DNA of 64,000 nucleotides from Undibacterium sp. KW1 (GCF_009937955.1 NZ_AP018439.1:1364001-1428000), one strand, 5' to 3'. Positions 45,932 to 56,827 are shown, counted from the stretch's first letter. The notes: generated from the letters alone by a model not told the origin. A program made the numbers and translations.

Positions 45932-47380
45932 ATGCAGACACAAAGCGGGCAACTTTGGAATGAAGATTTAGCACCTACTTCAGAAGCGCAGCGTACCTGG
46001 CGCTGGTATCACTTTGCCGCTTTGTGGGTGGGTATGGTCATGTGTATCCCGGCCTATACCCTGGCAGCCAGCCTCATTGAAGGTGGCATGTCGGGTTACC
46101 AGGCGGTGGTGACCGTGTTTATTGCCAATGCCATCGTACTCGTCCCCATGTTGCTGATAGGCCATGCTGGTGCCAAATACGGCATCCCTTATGCGGTGCT
46201 GGCACGCACTTCCTTTGGCGTACGCGGTGCCCGTTTGCCTGCCCTGATGCGTGCCATCGTCGCCTGTGGCTGGTATGGCATACAAACCTGGTTTGGCGGA
46301 CAAATGATTTATACCCTGGGTGGGGTATTGATTGGTCATCCTCTCGGCGGTGACAATATTGCCGGCCTGGGCATTAATGCCGCGCAACTGGTTTGTTTCC
46401 TGATTTTCTGGGCCATACAGTTCTGGTATATCTTCCACGGCATGGAGTCCATACGCAAGCTGGAAACTTATACCGCACCACTTAAAATCATCATCTGTTT
46501 CGTCTTGCTGGGTTGGGTCTATAACAAGGCTGGCGGTTTTGGCCCCATCCTCGATCAGCCATCCCAATTTGTTGAAGGTGGAAAAAAAGCCGGGCAATTC
46601 TGGAGTACCTTCTGGCCCTCATTGACAGCCATGGTCGGCTTCTGGGCTACTCTCGCGTTGAATATCCCAGACTTTACCCGCTTCGCCAAATCGCAAAAAG
46701 ACCAGATCCTCGGACAGACCATAGGCTTGCCTGCACCTATGGGCTTGCTGGCACTGCTGGCCGTGATCGTCACCTCTGCCACAGTAGTCTTGTACGGCAA
46801 AGCCCTGTGGGACCCGGTAGACCTCGCAAGCCGCATGACGGGCATTGCCGTTCTGATCGCCTTGCTGGTTTTGCTGATAGACACGGTATCCGTCAACCTG
46901 GCCGCCAACCTCGTTGGCCCCGCTTATGATTTCTCGGCACTGAACCCCAAGCTTATTTCATATAAAACAGGTGGCTATATCACCGCATCCATCGCCCTCA
47001 TCATGATGCCTTGGAAGATTTTGGAATCTACCCAGGGTTATATCTTCACCTGGCTGATTGGCTATTCCGCCTTGCTAGGCCCCATAGCCGGTATTTTGAT
47101 TATCGATTATTACTTCATCCGCAAGACAGAAATTGATGTCGCAGCCCTGTACCAGGATGAAGGCAAGTACAGCTATAAAAATGGCTGGAACATGGCCGCC
47201 GTGATCGCCTTTGTGATCGGCGTCTTGCCAAATATCCCGGGTTTTTTGAACGCGGCTTTCCCGGCCAGCTTCCCGGCTATTCCAGAAGTATTGAAGACCA
47301 TCTACACCTACGCCTGGTTCGTCGGCCTTGCCTTGTCCGGTGTGGTGTATATGGGTTTGATGAGTGGTAAGAAGGTTTGA
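45932..47380 (+). CDS. NCS1-family nucleobase:cation symporter
   Basis: A 482-residue transporter of the nucleobase:cation symporter-1 family with about 12 membrane helices. The N-terminus WNEDLAPTSEAQRTWRWYHFAALWVGMVMCIPAYTLAASLIEGGMS and YGIPYAVLARTSFGVRGARLPALMRAIVACGWYGIQTWFGG are family blocks. In this locus the likely substrate is uracil, thymine or their dihydro forms, but NCS1 members also take allantoin, hydantoin and cytosine. GGAGAAG precedes ATG 45932; the frame extends upstream without better start. It lies between preA and the hydantoinase gene. Confidence 0.93.
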   Translation: MQTQSGQLWNEDLAPTSEAQRTWRWYHFAALWVGMVMCIPAYTLAASLIEGGMSGYQAVVTVFIANAIVLVPMLLIGHAGAKYGIPYAVLARTSFGVRGARLPALMRAIVACGWYGIQTWFGGQMIYTLGGVLIGHPLGGDNIAGLGINAAQLVCFLIFWAIQFWYIFHGMESIRKLETYTAPLKIIICFVLLGWVYNKAGGFGPILDQPSQFVEGGKKAGQFWSTFWPSLTAMVGFWATLALNIPDFTRFAKSQKDQILGQTIGLPAPMGLLALLAVIVTSATVVLYGKALWDPVDLASRMTGIAVLIALLVLLIDTVSVNLAANLVGPAYDFSALNPKLISYKTGGYITASIALIMMPWKILESTQGYIFTWLIGYSALLGPIAGILIIDYYFIRKTEIDVAALYQDEGKYSYKNGWNMAAVIAFVIGVLPNIPGFLNAAFPASFPAIPEVLKTIYTYAWFVGLALSGVVYMGLMSGKKV

Positions 47381-47411
47381 ATGTGCAAAATTACGAGGTA
47401 GGTTGCAATAA

Positions 47412-47513
47412 CGTAGGTTGGGCAACGCTTTATCTACCCAACACTGGGCCTCAATTAACGTATACGTTTTTGAAGGCCGAGTGTTGGGCTGATAACCCGT
47501 AGCCCAACCTACG
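47412..47513. repeat. nested inverted-repeat element, REP/MITE-like
   Basis: A 102-bp palindromic unit. Outer arms CGTAGGTTGGGC (47412) / GCCCAACCTACG (47502); inner arms ACCCAACACT / AGTGTTGGGC; GGCCTCAA / TTGAAGGCC; with the central palindrome AACGTATACGTT. The layout suggests a cruciform-forming repeat inserted between the transporter and hydantoinase genes. It has no open frame. Confidence 0.75.
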
Positions 47514-47566
47514 ATACGCGGCCCAATCACGAGAAACCAATGCCCACTATCTCGCACACCCAATGA

Positions 47567-48996
<1,430 letters not shown>

Positions 48997-49020
48997 AAAA
49001 TAAGATCAGGAGTAATACAA

Positions 49021-50262
49021 ATGTCTACCGCAAACTTACGTATCAATGGAGACCGCCTCTGGGCTTCATTGATGGAACTGGCACAAATCGGTGCCACACA
49101 AAAAGGTGGCGTCAAACGCCTGGCCCTGACTGATCTCGACAAACAAGGCCGCGACCTCGTTGTCTCCTGGGCCAAACAGGCTGGCCTCACCGTCACCATA
49201 GACCAGATAGGCAATGTCTTCATGCGCAGGGCAGGCAAAAACCCGGCACTGCCACCCATCATGTCCGGCAGCCATATCGACACCCAACCCACCGGCGGCA
49301 AGTTCGACGGCAACTACGGCGTGCTGGCCGCGCTCGAAGTCGTGCGCACCCTCAACGACCACAATATAGAAACCGAGGCACCGATAGAAGTCGCCTTCTG
49401 GACCAATGAAGAAGGCTCGCGCTTCGTCCCCGTCATGATGGGCTCAGGTGTATTCTGCGGCGCATTTTCACTGGAGACTGCTTACGCAGCGAAAGACACA
49501 GAAGGCAAAACCGTAGGCGATGAACTGGAGCGCATAGGCTACAAAGGCACAGAAGTGCCAGGCCAGCACCCCATCGGTGCCTACTTTGAAACCCATATAG
49601 AACAAGGCCCGGTACTCGAAGATGCCGACAAAGTCATCGGCGTCGTCCCCGGCGTGCTTGGCCTCTCATGGTATGACTGCGTCGTCACCGGCATGGAAGC
49701 CCACGCAGGCCCCACCCCCATGGCCCTGCGCAAAGACGCCCTGCAAGTCTCCACCAAAATCATGCAGGAAGTCGTCAATATCGGCAACCGCTACCCGCCC
49801 TATGGCCGTGGCACCGTCGGCATGGTGCAGGTATTCCCCAACAGCCGCAATGTCATCCCCGGCGAAGTTAAATTCAGCATAGATCTGCGTAATGTGTCGT
49901 CCGAATTGCTCGACACCATGCACAATGAAATCCTCGCCTTCGTCGATAAAACCAGCAAGGACAGCGGCCTGAACATCAGCGTAGAACGCGTATCCTATTA
50001 CCCCCCATGCCCCTTCCACCCAGACTGCGTCAACGCCGTACGCGAAGCCACAGCCACCCTGGGCTACAGCACCATGGATGTCGTCTCCGGCGCAGGCCAC
50101 GACGCCATCTACACCGCCAGGCTCGCACCATCCGGCATGATCTTCGTACCCTGCAAGGATGGGATCAGCCACAATGAAATTGAAGACGCGAAATCAGAAC
50201 ACCTGGAGGCAGGGTGTAATGTGTTGTTGCATGCGATGTTGGGGAGGGCTGGGGTGGTGTAG
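49021..50262 (+). CDS. Zn-dependent beta-ureidopropionase/carbamoylase (M20 family)
   Basis: A 413-residue hydantoinase/carbamoylase-type amidase of the M20 peptidase family. Metal-site motifs are GSHIDTQPTGGKFDGNYG near 80-95, NEEGSRF near 130, ETHIEQGPVLE near 190 and AGHDAIYTA near 360, with substrate residues in the lid (AHAGPTPMALRKDAL). In this operon it would hydrolyse N-carbamoyl-beta-alanine to beta-alanine, CO2 and NH3. The family also covers allantoate amidohydrolase, so the substrate rests on context. It is the last gene of the operon, 24 bp after the hydantoinase. Confidence 0.9.
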   Translation: MSTANLRINGDRLWASLMELAQIGATQKGGVKRLALTDLDKQGRDLVVSWAKQAGLTVTIDQIGNVFMRRAGKNPALPPIMSGSHIDTQPTGGKFDGNYGVLAALEVVRTLNDHNIETEAPIEVAFWTNEEGSRFVPVMMGSGVFCGAFSLETAYAAKDTEGKTVGDELERIGYKGTEVPGQHPIGAYFETHIEQGPVLEDADKVIGVVPGVLGLSWYDCVVTGMEAHAGPTPMALRKDALQVSTKIMQEVVNIGNRYPPYGRGTVGMVQVFPNSRNVIPGEVKFSIDLRNVSSELLDTMHNEILAFVDKTSKDSGLNISVERVSYYPPCPFHPDCVNAVREATATLGYSTMDVVSGAGHDAIYTARLAPSGMIFVPCKDGISHNEIEDAKSEHLEAGCNVLLHAMLGRAGVV

Positions 50263-50435
50263 AGATAAGTTTTTAAAGATGTCTCATTTGTTATATTGAG
50301 TTTAATGAATTGTGAACACTATTGTTTTGGTCCAAATAGGAATATGTTTAAAATTGATAGTTCTTGCAATTTGTTGCTCTGATAGAATTAGCTTCCCTAG
50401 CAATATTTGCTCTCTCATTAATTGAAAGTTATGAC

Positions 50436-51083
50436 ATGTCAGAGGTTTTAGACGTTTTTCAAAATCTTTTCATTCATAGATCAAAATCTAGTCGTGAAGA
50501 ACTTCGCCAAAATCTAATTGACCATGCTGTTTTTCCTTGGACGCATGTTTCAGATGAGGAAGGGGAAGAAGTTGAATATGGCGAAATTTTATTGATGGAA
50601 CGTGCTGAGAACGGAAAACTTCCGGGCGTCAGGATTGGTCTTTGGCCTACTGTTGACGGATATTCTATTCTCAATATTATTCCCATAAAAACAGGTTCGA
50701 TTAATGAAAAAATTTACAATGAAATTTTGCAAGAATTTGCTAATTTAGTTGTATTTCCTGCAATCGTTGATGGTAACTTTTCTGTACACATTTCGAAAGG
50801 ATATCAATCTATCGACGACTGGTTTTCTCCGACAGCTGTAGCTGCGTTTAAGCGATTCAGTAATGCTGCAAACAAGTCTACTGGTGCGTCACATCCACTT
50901 GACAACGCTCGATGGATCGCATTTTTAATAGATGTTCATAGAAACAGACAATCGGTAGACAGCGACTTTTTTTTTCGATGGATGGTTGAGATAGAGGGAT
51001 GGTCAGAGGAAATTGCACATCATTTGGTAATTCAATACGAATTTGCAGGTGTCCTACTTCAAAAGTATGATGAGACTAAATAA
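50436..51083 (+). CDS. hypothetical protein, first gene of a PIN-domain pair
   Basis: A 215-residue soluble protein of unknown family. Acidic N-terminal half (SDEEGEEVEYGEILLMERAENG), then SINEKIYNEILQEFANLVV, and a C-terminal helical part (DSDFFFRWMVEIEGWSEEIAHHLVIQYEFAGVLLQKY). Base composition and codon use are clearly more AT-rich than the neighbouring operon, a sign of transfer. An earlier TTG at 50364 is possible; I use ATG 50436. It overlaps the next ATG by one base (TAATG), so translation is coupled to the PIN-domain gene. It may be the antitoxin or sensor of the pair. Confidence 0.7.
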   Translation: MSEVLDVFQNLFIHRSKSSREELRQNLIDHAVFPWTHVSDEEGEEVEYGEILLMERAENGKLPGVRIGLWPTVDGYSILNIIPIKTGSINEKIYNEILQEFANLVVFPAIVDGNFSVHISKGYQSIDDWFSPTAVAAFKRFSNAANKSTGASHPLDNARWIAFLIDVHRNRQSVDSDFFFRWMVEIEGWSEEIAHHLVIQYEFAGVLLQKYDETK

Positions 51084-51787
51084 TGGGGCTTACACAAGAA
51101 GAAGCTTCAAGAATTGTTGCCTCAGGAAGTCCGATTCTTTGTTTTGACACATGCTCGATTCTTGATGTAATGCGCGACCCCACCCGAGAGTCGTTAAATC
51201 CGCTTGAGATCATGGCTGCACTTGATTTGCTAAATAAAATGGAGGAAGGCGTAGAACTCATAGGTTTGATTGCAACTCAAGTTCGATTCGAGCTTTCTGA
51301 ACATTTGAATAGAGTGGAAGATGAGGCTAGGGATTCGATCATAAAATGGCAAAATCGTACTCAGAAAATTAATGCTGTTTCTGTCGCGCTTGGCGCAACA
51401 GAAACAACAAACTTGAGCCATTTGGATTCGCATGTAGCAAGAGCGAGAGCTGTCGTCGATAGAATTATTCAAGCTGGAAAGTTGTTTGCACAACCTCTCC
51501 ATGTAACTGAAAAAGCTTTTGCACGTCTCAATCAAGCAAGAACTCCTGCAAAAAAAGGAAAGGATTCAATGAAAGATTGTGTGGTAATCGAAACGTATTT
51601 GAGCGTTGTTGATACCCTTCGGTCTTCGGGCTTGAAATCAAAAATTGTTTTTATCTCATCAAATACAAAAGATTATGCTGGAGATACAGGTTCGAAACTT
51701 AAATTGGATTTGGCATCTGAGTTTGCATCAAGAAATATGGAATATGCCCCTAATATGGGAGCGGCAAAATTTTTTCTGGGATTTTAA
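51083..51787 (+). CDS. PIN-domain-like protein (DUF4935-type), putative RNase
   Basis: A 234-residue protein with PIN/NYN-like acid residues: SPILCFDTCSILDVMRD at the start (Asp22), KDCVVIETYLSVVDTLR with Asp/Glu near 165-170, and IVFISSNTKDYAGDTGSKL near 195. The order (Asp, Asp/Glu, Asp) matches PIN RNases of the large DUF4935-like class, acting in toxin-antitoxin or defence modules. It is coupled by TAATG to the preceding gene. The base composition is AT-rich. Predicted role is RNA cleavage. The activity and the identity of the partner are inferences. Confidence 0.65.
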   Translation: MGLTQEEASRIVASGSPILCFDTCSILDVMRDPTRESLNPLEIMAALDLLNKMEEGVELIGLIATQVRFELSEHLNRVEDEARDSIIKWQNRTQKINAVSVALGATETTNLSHLDSHVARARAVVDRIIQAGKLFAQPLHVTEKAFARLNQARTPAKKGKDSMKDCVVIETYLSVVDTLRSSGLKSKIVFISSNTKDYAGDTGSKLKLDLASEFASRNMEYAPNMGAAKFFLGF

Positions 51788-51855
51788 CGTTCCATTGCTA
51801 ACTCATTGAGTGTTCATAGCATTAATGAATCGAAAAATTTGTGCTTACTCGTTGT

Positions 51856-52445
51856 TTAATCACGCTTTCCTCCCGAAAAACACCCCACAAACGCATCCGC
51901 CACATCCGTGACCCTTGCAGTGCGGGCCAGGTCGCCATGCATGACCAGCCAGACGTCGTAACTGTCTTCGCGATCTGGCCACAGGCGAGTGCGCAGGGGA
52001 TCGTTTTCTGCCAAGTGGACTGCCAGTTCTGCTATGCCCATGCCAGCACGCGTAGCTTCAAGCATCATCATGGCGCTGCTGACTTTCATGGTGACACGGG
52101 CGTTGGTGATGAGCAGACCGCAGATTTTTTCTGCGTGGCGGGGTGCGATGCGTGCTGGTAGCTGATGATGTCGTGGCCGTCGAGGCTTTTGCTGTCTGCT
52201 GTTACTTCGTGTTTTTCCAGGTAGGTTTTTGCCGCGAACAGGCCCAGCTTGCGTTTGGTCAGGTGGCGGGCAATGAGGTCGGGGTCGGTGGGCCTGACGA
52301 GGCGCACGGCAATGTCGGCTTCGCGCCGGATGAGCTTGTTCAGTTGTGTTGCGGTGCTCAGCACGATGCGGATATTGGCGAGGTTGCGATCCAGGCCAAC
52401 ATTATGAGATCCGGCAATATTTTCGCTACCACATCTTGATCCGCG
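51856..52445 (-). pseudogene. LysR-family regulator remnant, truncated and frameshifted
   Basis: Only part of the substrate-binding domain of a LysR regulator is left: IRREADIAVRLVRP, LTKRKLGLFAAKTYLEKH, then after a frame change ARVTMKVSSAMMMLEATRAGMGIAELAVHLAE and the end DVADAFVGCFSGGKRD. The DNA-binding domain and the first part of the effector domain are missing; no HTH could be found up to the next gene. The frame change is in a GGGG run (52140-52143; CCCC on the coding strand), where one more base would join the two parts. The truncation itself looks real, the frameshift may be a base error. Confidence 0.8.
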
Positions 52446-52538
52446 TTTCTATCACGGGCACGAGGCAAAAATCACCTGGACTCGCAATTAAATGGGCTCT
52501 GCCTGTACTACAGAACCCAATTCAGCAATGCTTCAGAA

Positions 52539-53009
52539 TCAGCACTCTCTTTCACGATGCTCAACTTCAACGCCATCATTGACTACAGTGTACTTTGAAA
52601 TCAAACCCATGGTCTTATTTGTCGCTTTGAGTCCTGTATATTCAAGCGCGCTCAGAATGCCAAAAAATGAGGCTCCAAAATCATCTGCGCCATGATCTTG
52701 ACCCTCGATATGGATAGTCAGTTCTTCGTTATTCCCTGCAATTTCCATTTCAACTTCGTTGTCTGTGGCCGTATTCACGAAGAGTTCCACCGCGCCTTTT
52801 TTGAAAACATCTGCGTAGTCTGAGTAGTCGCTAAAGCAGGATTTGATGATTTCTATGGTTTTTTTTGATTCGATATTGGCTTGAGCAAGTACTTCGGGTA
52901 TTTTTGAATACTCTTGTTTGTTTAGAATGGGGACAAGGCTATTCAACACTTGAACTGTGCTTGACGAAGGTGCATGCAAGGTAGCGTGGAATCGAAACTC
53001 TTCTGACAT
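52539..53009 (-). CDS. hypothetical protein, unknown function
   Basis: A 156-residue soluble acidic protein. Start ATG 53009 follows AAGGAAAT; the longer open frame is not preferred. No family is recognised. It reads as two halves: a helical part (SSTVQVLNSLVPILNKQEYSKIPEVLAQANIESKKTIEIIKSCF) and a beta-rich part with many D/E/N residues (VEMEIAGNNEELTIHIEGQDHGADDFGASFFGILSALEYTG). It lies in the AT-rich patch beside the LysR remnant. An immunity-like role would be possible but there is no direct evidence. Confidence 0.6.
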   Translation of the reverse strand: MSEEFRFHATLHAPSSSTVQVLNSLVPILNKQEYSKIPEVLAQANIESKKTIEIIKSCFSDYSDYADVFKKGAVELFVNTATDNEVEMEIAGNNEELTIHIEGQDHGADDFGASFFGILSALEYTGLKATNKTMGLISKYTVVNDGVEVEHREREC

Positions 53010-53270
53010 GTTATTTCCTTTAGTGATGAAAAGTAGTGATGTGTTTATCGCTGACAGCAGATGCATTGTAGTGAACTGCTGCGTCCGTCTACGAAGAAAT
53101 TTCTTTGCGACAATATTGAAATTAGATTAATGTAATAATTTGATGAAGTCAAATTTTTCTGCCGTGTTATGTATTCAGCGCATATCCTTGTAGATGATTC
53201 AAGTAATCTTTAGCGTCAATCACATGCGTTGTGATAAATCAAAAAAATCTCTTCGGAAGGAACTGTCACC

Positions 53271-53552
53271 ATGAATGAGGAAGCGGAAAAACTACCAGAC
53301 GTATTTGAAGAGGTGATCACTGATGTCAACAGAATAAAATACCTGTTGAGGGAATATTTGACGCGTCCATCAATATGCATACGGGCAAGAGACGAAAAAT
53401 TTGCTCAGTTGTATTCTGATCCTTATGGACATGTGTGGGGCATGGTGATTCCAGAATCAGTGCCTGAAATATTCCAGCTACCTTACTTGAAACGGTGCAG
53501 GAGTTACCTTGTCGGTGATGATAATCTCGAAGTCAAACAGCCTGTTCTTTAA
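53271..53552 (+). CDS. small hypothetical protein
   Basis: A 93-residue protein with a good ribosome binding site (GGAAGGAA, followed by ATG 53271). Contains a charged N-terminus (EEAEKLPDVFEEVITDVNRIKYLLREYLTRPS) and EKFAQLYSDPYGHVWGMVIPESVPEIFQLPYLKR. No family recognised. A second small gene follows 29 bases later on the same strand. Both have AT-rich composition like the neighbouring accessory genes. Confidence 0.55.
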   Translation: MNEEAEKLPDVFEEVITDVNRIKYLLREYLTRPSICIRARDEKFAQLYSDPYGHVWGMVIPESVPEIFQLPYLKRCRSYLVGDDNLEVKQPVL

Positions 53553-53581
53553 ATTCTTTGAATTCTGTTAATTCATAAAAT

Positions 53582-53863
53582 ATGCACAAACTGTTCAAGC
53601 TTGAAGATTGTTTTGAGATTAAAGGAAAAGGCCTGGCCCTGGCAGGCATTGCTGACGACAAAGAATTGCCTCTTCCTGCAAAAAATAGCCTCATTTTCGC
53701 GAAAAGACAAAATTCAGATTTTCTTCCGCTTAAGCTTCTCGATGCAGAATATATGCGTAATTGCTGGTCGCTCCATAAGCCTAGAAATATGGTCTTGCTT
53801 GTTGCGATTGATGAAGTTACACGGGACTTGGAAAGTGGCATTGAGATTTGGTGCAATTCGTAA
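53582..53863 (+). CDS. small hypothetical protein
   Basis: A 93-residue protein (HKLFKLEDCFEIKGKGLALAGIADDKELPLPAKNSLIFAKRQNSDF). The beta-strand-rich start resembles small OB- or barrel-like domains but no family can be named. It follows the previous small gene after 29 bases and may be co-transcribed. It ends 43 bp before the converging HD-GYP gene. The ribosome binding site is weak, which lowers confidence. Confidence 0.5.
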   Translation: MHKLFKLEDCFEIKGKGLALAGIADDKELPLPAKNSLIFAKRQNSDFLPLKLLDAEYMRNCWSLHKPRNMVLLVAIDEVTRDLESGIEIWCNS

Positions 53864-53905
53864 CGTCCATAGATTTTTTCTGATCATGAAGTCGTATGCA
53901 CTTCT

Positions 53906-56827
53906 TCACACATAGGCATGGATATCAAACTCATCAATCTGCTCAGGATTCATGAACTTTTTCCCGTACTCCAGATACGCCCCTGATTTCAGAAATAAAG
54001 AAAACAATTCACCATCAATGTGCTGGTCTTTTTTCATGAAGCTCATGATCTTGATCGCTTCTGACAGGGTCTTGCCTTTTTTGTAGGGGCGGTCGGCAGC
54101 GGTCAGGGCTTCGAAGATGTCGGCTATCGCCATCATGCGGGCGGGGATGCTCATGTCTGCGGCCATCAGGCGTTTGGGGTAGCCTGTGCCATCCATTTTT
54201 TCATGATGGCCACCGGCTATCTCTGGCACTCTGGCGAGGTGGCGCGGGAAGGGGAGTTTTTCCAGCATCATGATGGTTTGTATCATGTGTTCATTGATCT
54301 TGTAGCGTTCTTCTTCTGACAGGGTGCCGCGAGCTACGGTGAGGTTATACACTTCGCCACGGTTGTACAGGTGTTCTGGCACCTTGACCTTGAAGCCCCA
54401 TGGGTTGTCAGGTGTGATGGTGTCGCGTGGTGACCTTGTGAAGATGTGCTCTGGCTTGTCGCTCAGCAGTTGTTCCTGTACTGGCAAGTTTGGTTCTGTT
54501 GTGCGGTTTTTACGTTCTTTTTCGTCGTGTGAAATGCCGATGCGATCGGACAGTGTCCTGTGCCAGTGGCGTCCGGCAATGTCTTGTATGCGGGCGATTT
54601 TATCGGGCGCCATGAATTCGCCTCCTTCATTGCATTCGGCGACGAAGGCGAAATCGCTGTCGAGCTGGGTGATGGTGTCGTCCAGTTTTTTCTTGAGTTC
54701 TGCGGCATCATTGCCAGTATCATCCTTAGCCACGGCTTGCCAGTAATCAATTTGCGCATCGCGTTTCAAAACCTCGAAGCGCATGCGTATTTCATGGATG
54801 CGGTCATACAGGGTTTCGAGCTTGGTGGCTTTGTCGACGATGTATTCTGGCGTGGTGACTTTGCCGCAGTCATGCAGCCAGGCGGCGATGTGCAGTTCTT
54901 CCCATTCTGTCTCTGTGAGCTGGAAGTCTGCAAACGGGCCTTCGGTTTCCTTGCAGGCAGCCTGCGCCAGTAACTTGGTCAGTACAGGTACGCGCTGGCA
55001 ATGGCCGCCCGTGTAAGGACTCTTTGCATCAATTGCACTGGCGATCAGTTGTATGAAGGCTTCGAGCAAGGCCTTTTGTTCCTGTATCAGGCGCTGGTTT
55101 TCTATGGCGACTGCGGCTGCGCCAGATACTGCCTCGGCCATGGCTTGCCTGCCTGGGTCTATGTCTGCATCATCTATCACCAGGGCGATTGCACCGACCA
55201 GTGTGCCACTTCTATCTTTTAAGGGGATGGCAATAAGGGTAGTGGTGTGGTCAGTGGCAGGCAGGGTGCTGAAGTAGCGCGTCAGGTCTGCTGCCTGCAA
55301 CTGGCAAATGCTGCTACGGGATTTGCAGGCTAGTATGACCGGATGCGTTTCATCAGCCATGCTGATGCTGTGTGCATTGGTATCCAGCACCTGATGATCA
55401 GCATAGGCTTGCACCACTTGCATGGCCTTGTCTTGAGGCTGATAGAGGTAGAGTATCCCGGATTTGGCTTCGGTGATCTCTGACATTTCCTTCAATACCC
55501 GCGCCAGCAATTTGTCGTAGTTGGTTTCTGACGCCAGGCTGCTGGCAATATCGAGAAAGGAGCGTATGGTCGCCTTCATGCCGCGCATGGAATTGCTGAG
55601 GTCGGCAATTTCCTTGATGCGTGACTGGATATTGATAGGGCTCTTGAAATCGAAACGGGCAATCTTGCTGGCTTCGTCATTCAATTGCTTGAGTGGGTTG
55701 GATGCCAGGCGCGAGAAGTAAATGGTGACAGCTATGCCTATGATCAGCATCACCAGAAACAACAAGCTGGTTTGTTTGCGCATCCTGATGACATCGGCCA
55801 GCAATTCTTCATGCGGGCTGGCGATGAGTATGCGCAAGTCATGGCCGCCGGGGATTTGTATCTTGCCCTGATAGGTCGCCCAGGTTTTATCGATTGCATC
55901 CAGTGTCTGGCTGCCGTTGCCGGCGCTGCTGTCGAGTTCACGTATTTTGTTGAGGACGGGGGCATTTTGCTCAGCCAGGGTAGGCATGCCCTGGGTGCCA
56001 TCCAGTTTGGTGACGATTTGCGGTTTGTAGGCGGGTTGTTTGCCATTTTGCCAGGCTAGCAATTGACCCTTGCTATCTATCAGGGCGATTCTGGTGGACG
56101 GGGTGACGTTGCTGTTCCTGATGGTTTCATGGATGGTGGGCATTTCTATGTCTATGCCGACGATAGCATCAGCATCGACAATTTTTTGTGCATAGGTCAC
56201 GCCTATCTGGCCGGTCGTGAAAAAGTAATAGGGTTCGCTGACATTGGCCTGGCTGGCGTTTTTCATGGCGGTTTCATACCAGCCACGTTGACGTGGATCA
56301 TAATTGCGCAGGGGAATTTGCTGACGGCTGATTTCATTGAGCCTGTCATCCAGATACACCAGGTGTTCGACCATCTTACCCGCATCCATGCTGGTGCTTT
56401 GTACTATCCAGGTGGTCTTTGTCGGTGCCTTGAATACATCTTGCCCACCATTGGATTTGGCATATTGGCGTAGCAGGAAAAATTCGCCACTGGCAAAACC
56501 CACATAAACAGAAGTCGCAGATTTGACGCTGGTGATGGCCTTGGCCAGATAGTTTACGTGGGTCAGGCGTTCGTTCAGGTCTTTGCCAGTAATGGGATGT
56601 GACTGGGCAAGTACCTCTGTCTGGTTTTTTACCGGCTCATAAATGTCTTTGACATTGCTGGCGACTTCATTTCCTATCAGGGCGTAGCTGCTATTGGCTT
56701 GCGCCAATATGATCTGGCTCATGCGGCTGAATTGCACTGTGCCCATGGCGATAGCGAAGATAAGGATCAGGCCGGTGAAGAAATAGGAGATGTAAATGTG
56801 AAAATGGACATTTTTCCTGATGCGCAT
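53906..56827 (-). CDS. membrane-bound dCache-HAMP-GAF-HD-GYP phosphodiesterase
   Basis: A 973-residue sensor. Transmembrane helix 1 is at about 10-30; a dCache-type periplasmic domain (about 45-345; LRNYDPRQRGWYETA is the typical motif); helix 2 (about 350-372); HAMP (372-425); a GAF domain (about 430-585); and an HD-GYP domain (about 595-950) with WLHDCGK near 660 and GGHHEKMDGTGYP near 875. An insertion (about 680-810) between the two motifs is unusually long for HD-GYP. Predicted to hydrolyse cyclic di-GMP in response to an external small molecule. It converges on small hypothetical genes. Confidence 0.9.
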   Translation of the reverse strand: MRIRKNVHFHIYISYFFTGLILIFAIAMGTVQFSRMSQIILAQANSSYALIGNEVASNVKDIYEPVKNQTEVLAQSHPITGKDLNERLTHVNYLAKAITSVKSATSVYVGFASGEFFLLRQYAKSNGGQDVFKAPTKTTWIVQSTSMDAGKMVEHLVYLDDRLNEISRQQIPLRNYDPRQRGWYETAMKNASQANVSEPYYFFTTGQIGVTYAQKIVDADAIVGIDIEMPTIHETIRNSNVTPSTRIALIDSKGQLLAWQNGKQPAYKPQIVTKLDGTQGMPTLAEQNAPVLNKIRELDSSAGNGSQTLDAIDKTWATYQGKIQIPGGHDLRILIASPHEELLADVIRMRKQTSLLFLVMLIIGIAVTIYFSRLASNPLKQLNDEASKIARFDFKSPINIQSRIKEIADLSNSMRGMKATIRSFLDIASSLASETNYDKLLARVLKEMSEITEAKSGILYLYQPQDKAMQVVQAYADHQVLDTNAHSISMADETHPVILACKSRSSICQLQAADLTRYFSTLPATDHTTTLIAIPLKDRSGTLVGAIALVIDDADIDPGRQAMAEAVSGAAAVAIENQRLIQEQKALLEAFIQLIASAIDAKSPYTGGHCQRVPVLTKLLAQAACKETEGPFADFQLTETEWEELHIAAWLHDCGKVTTPEYIVDKATKLETLYDRIHEIRMRFEVLKRDAQIDYWQAVAKDDTGNDAAELKKKLDDTITQLDSDFAFVAECNEGGEFMAPDKIARIQDIAGRHWHRTLSDRIGISHDEKERKNRTTEPNLPVQEQLLSDKPEHIFTRSPRDTITPDNPWGFKVKVPEHLYNRGEVYNLTVARGTLSEEERYKINEHMIQTIMMLEKLPFPRHLARVPEIAGGHHEKMDGTGYPKRLMAADMSIPARMMAIADIFEALTAADRPYKKGKTLSEAIKIMSFMKKDQHIDGELFSLFLKSGAYLEYGKKFMNPEQIDEFDIHAYV

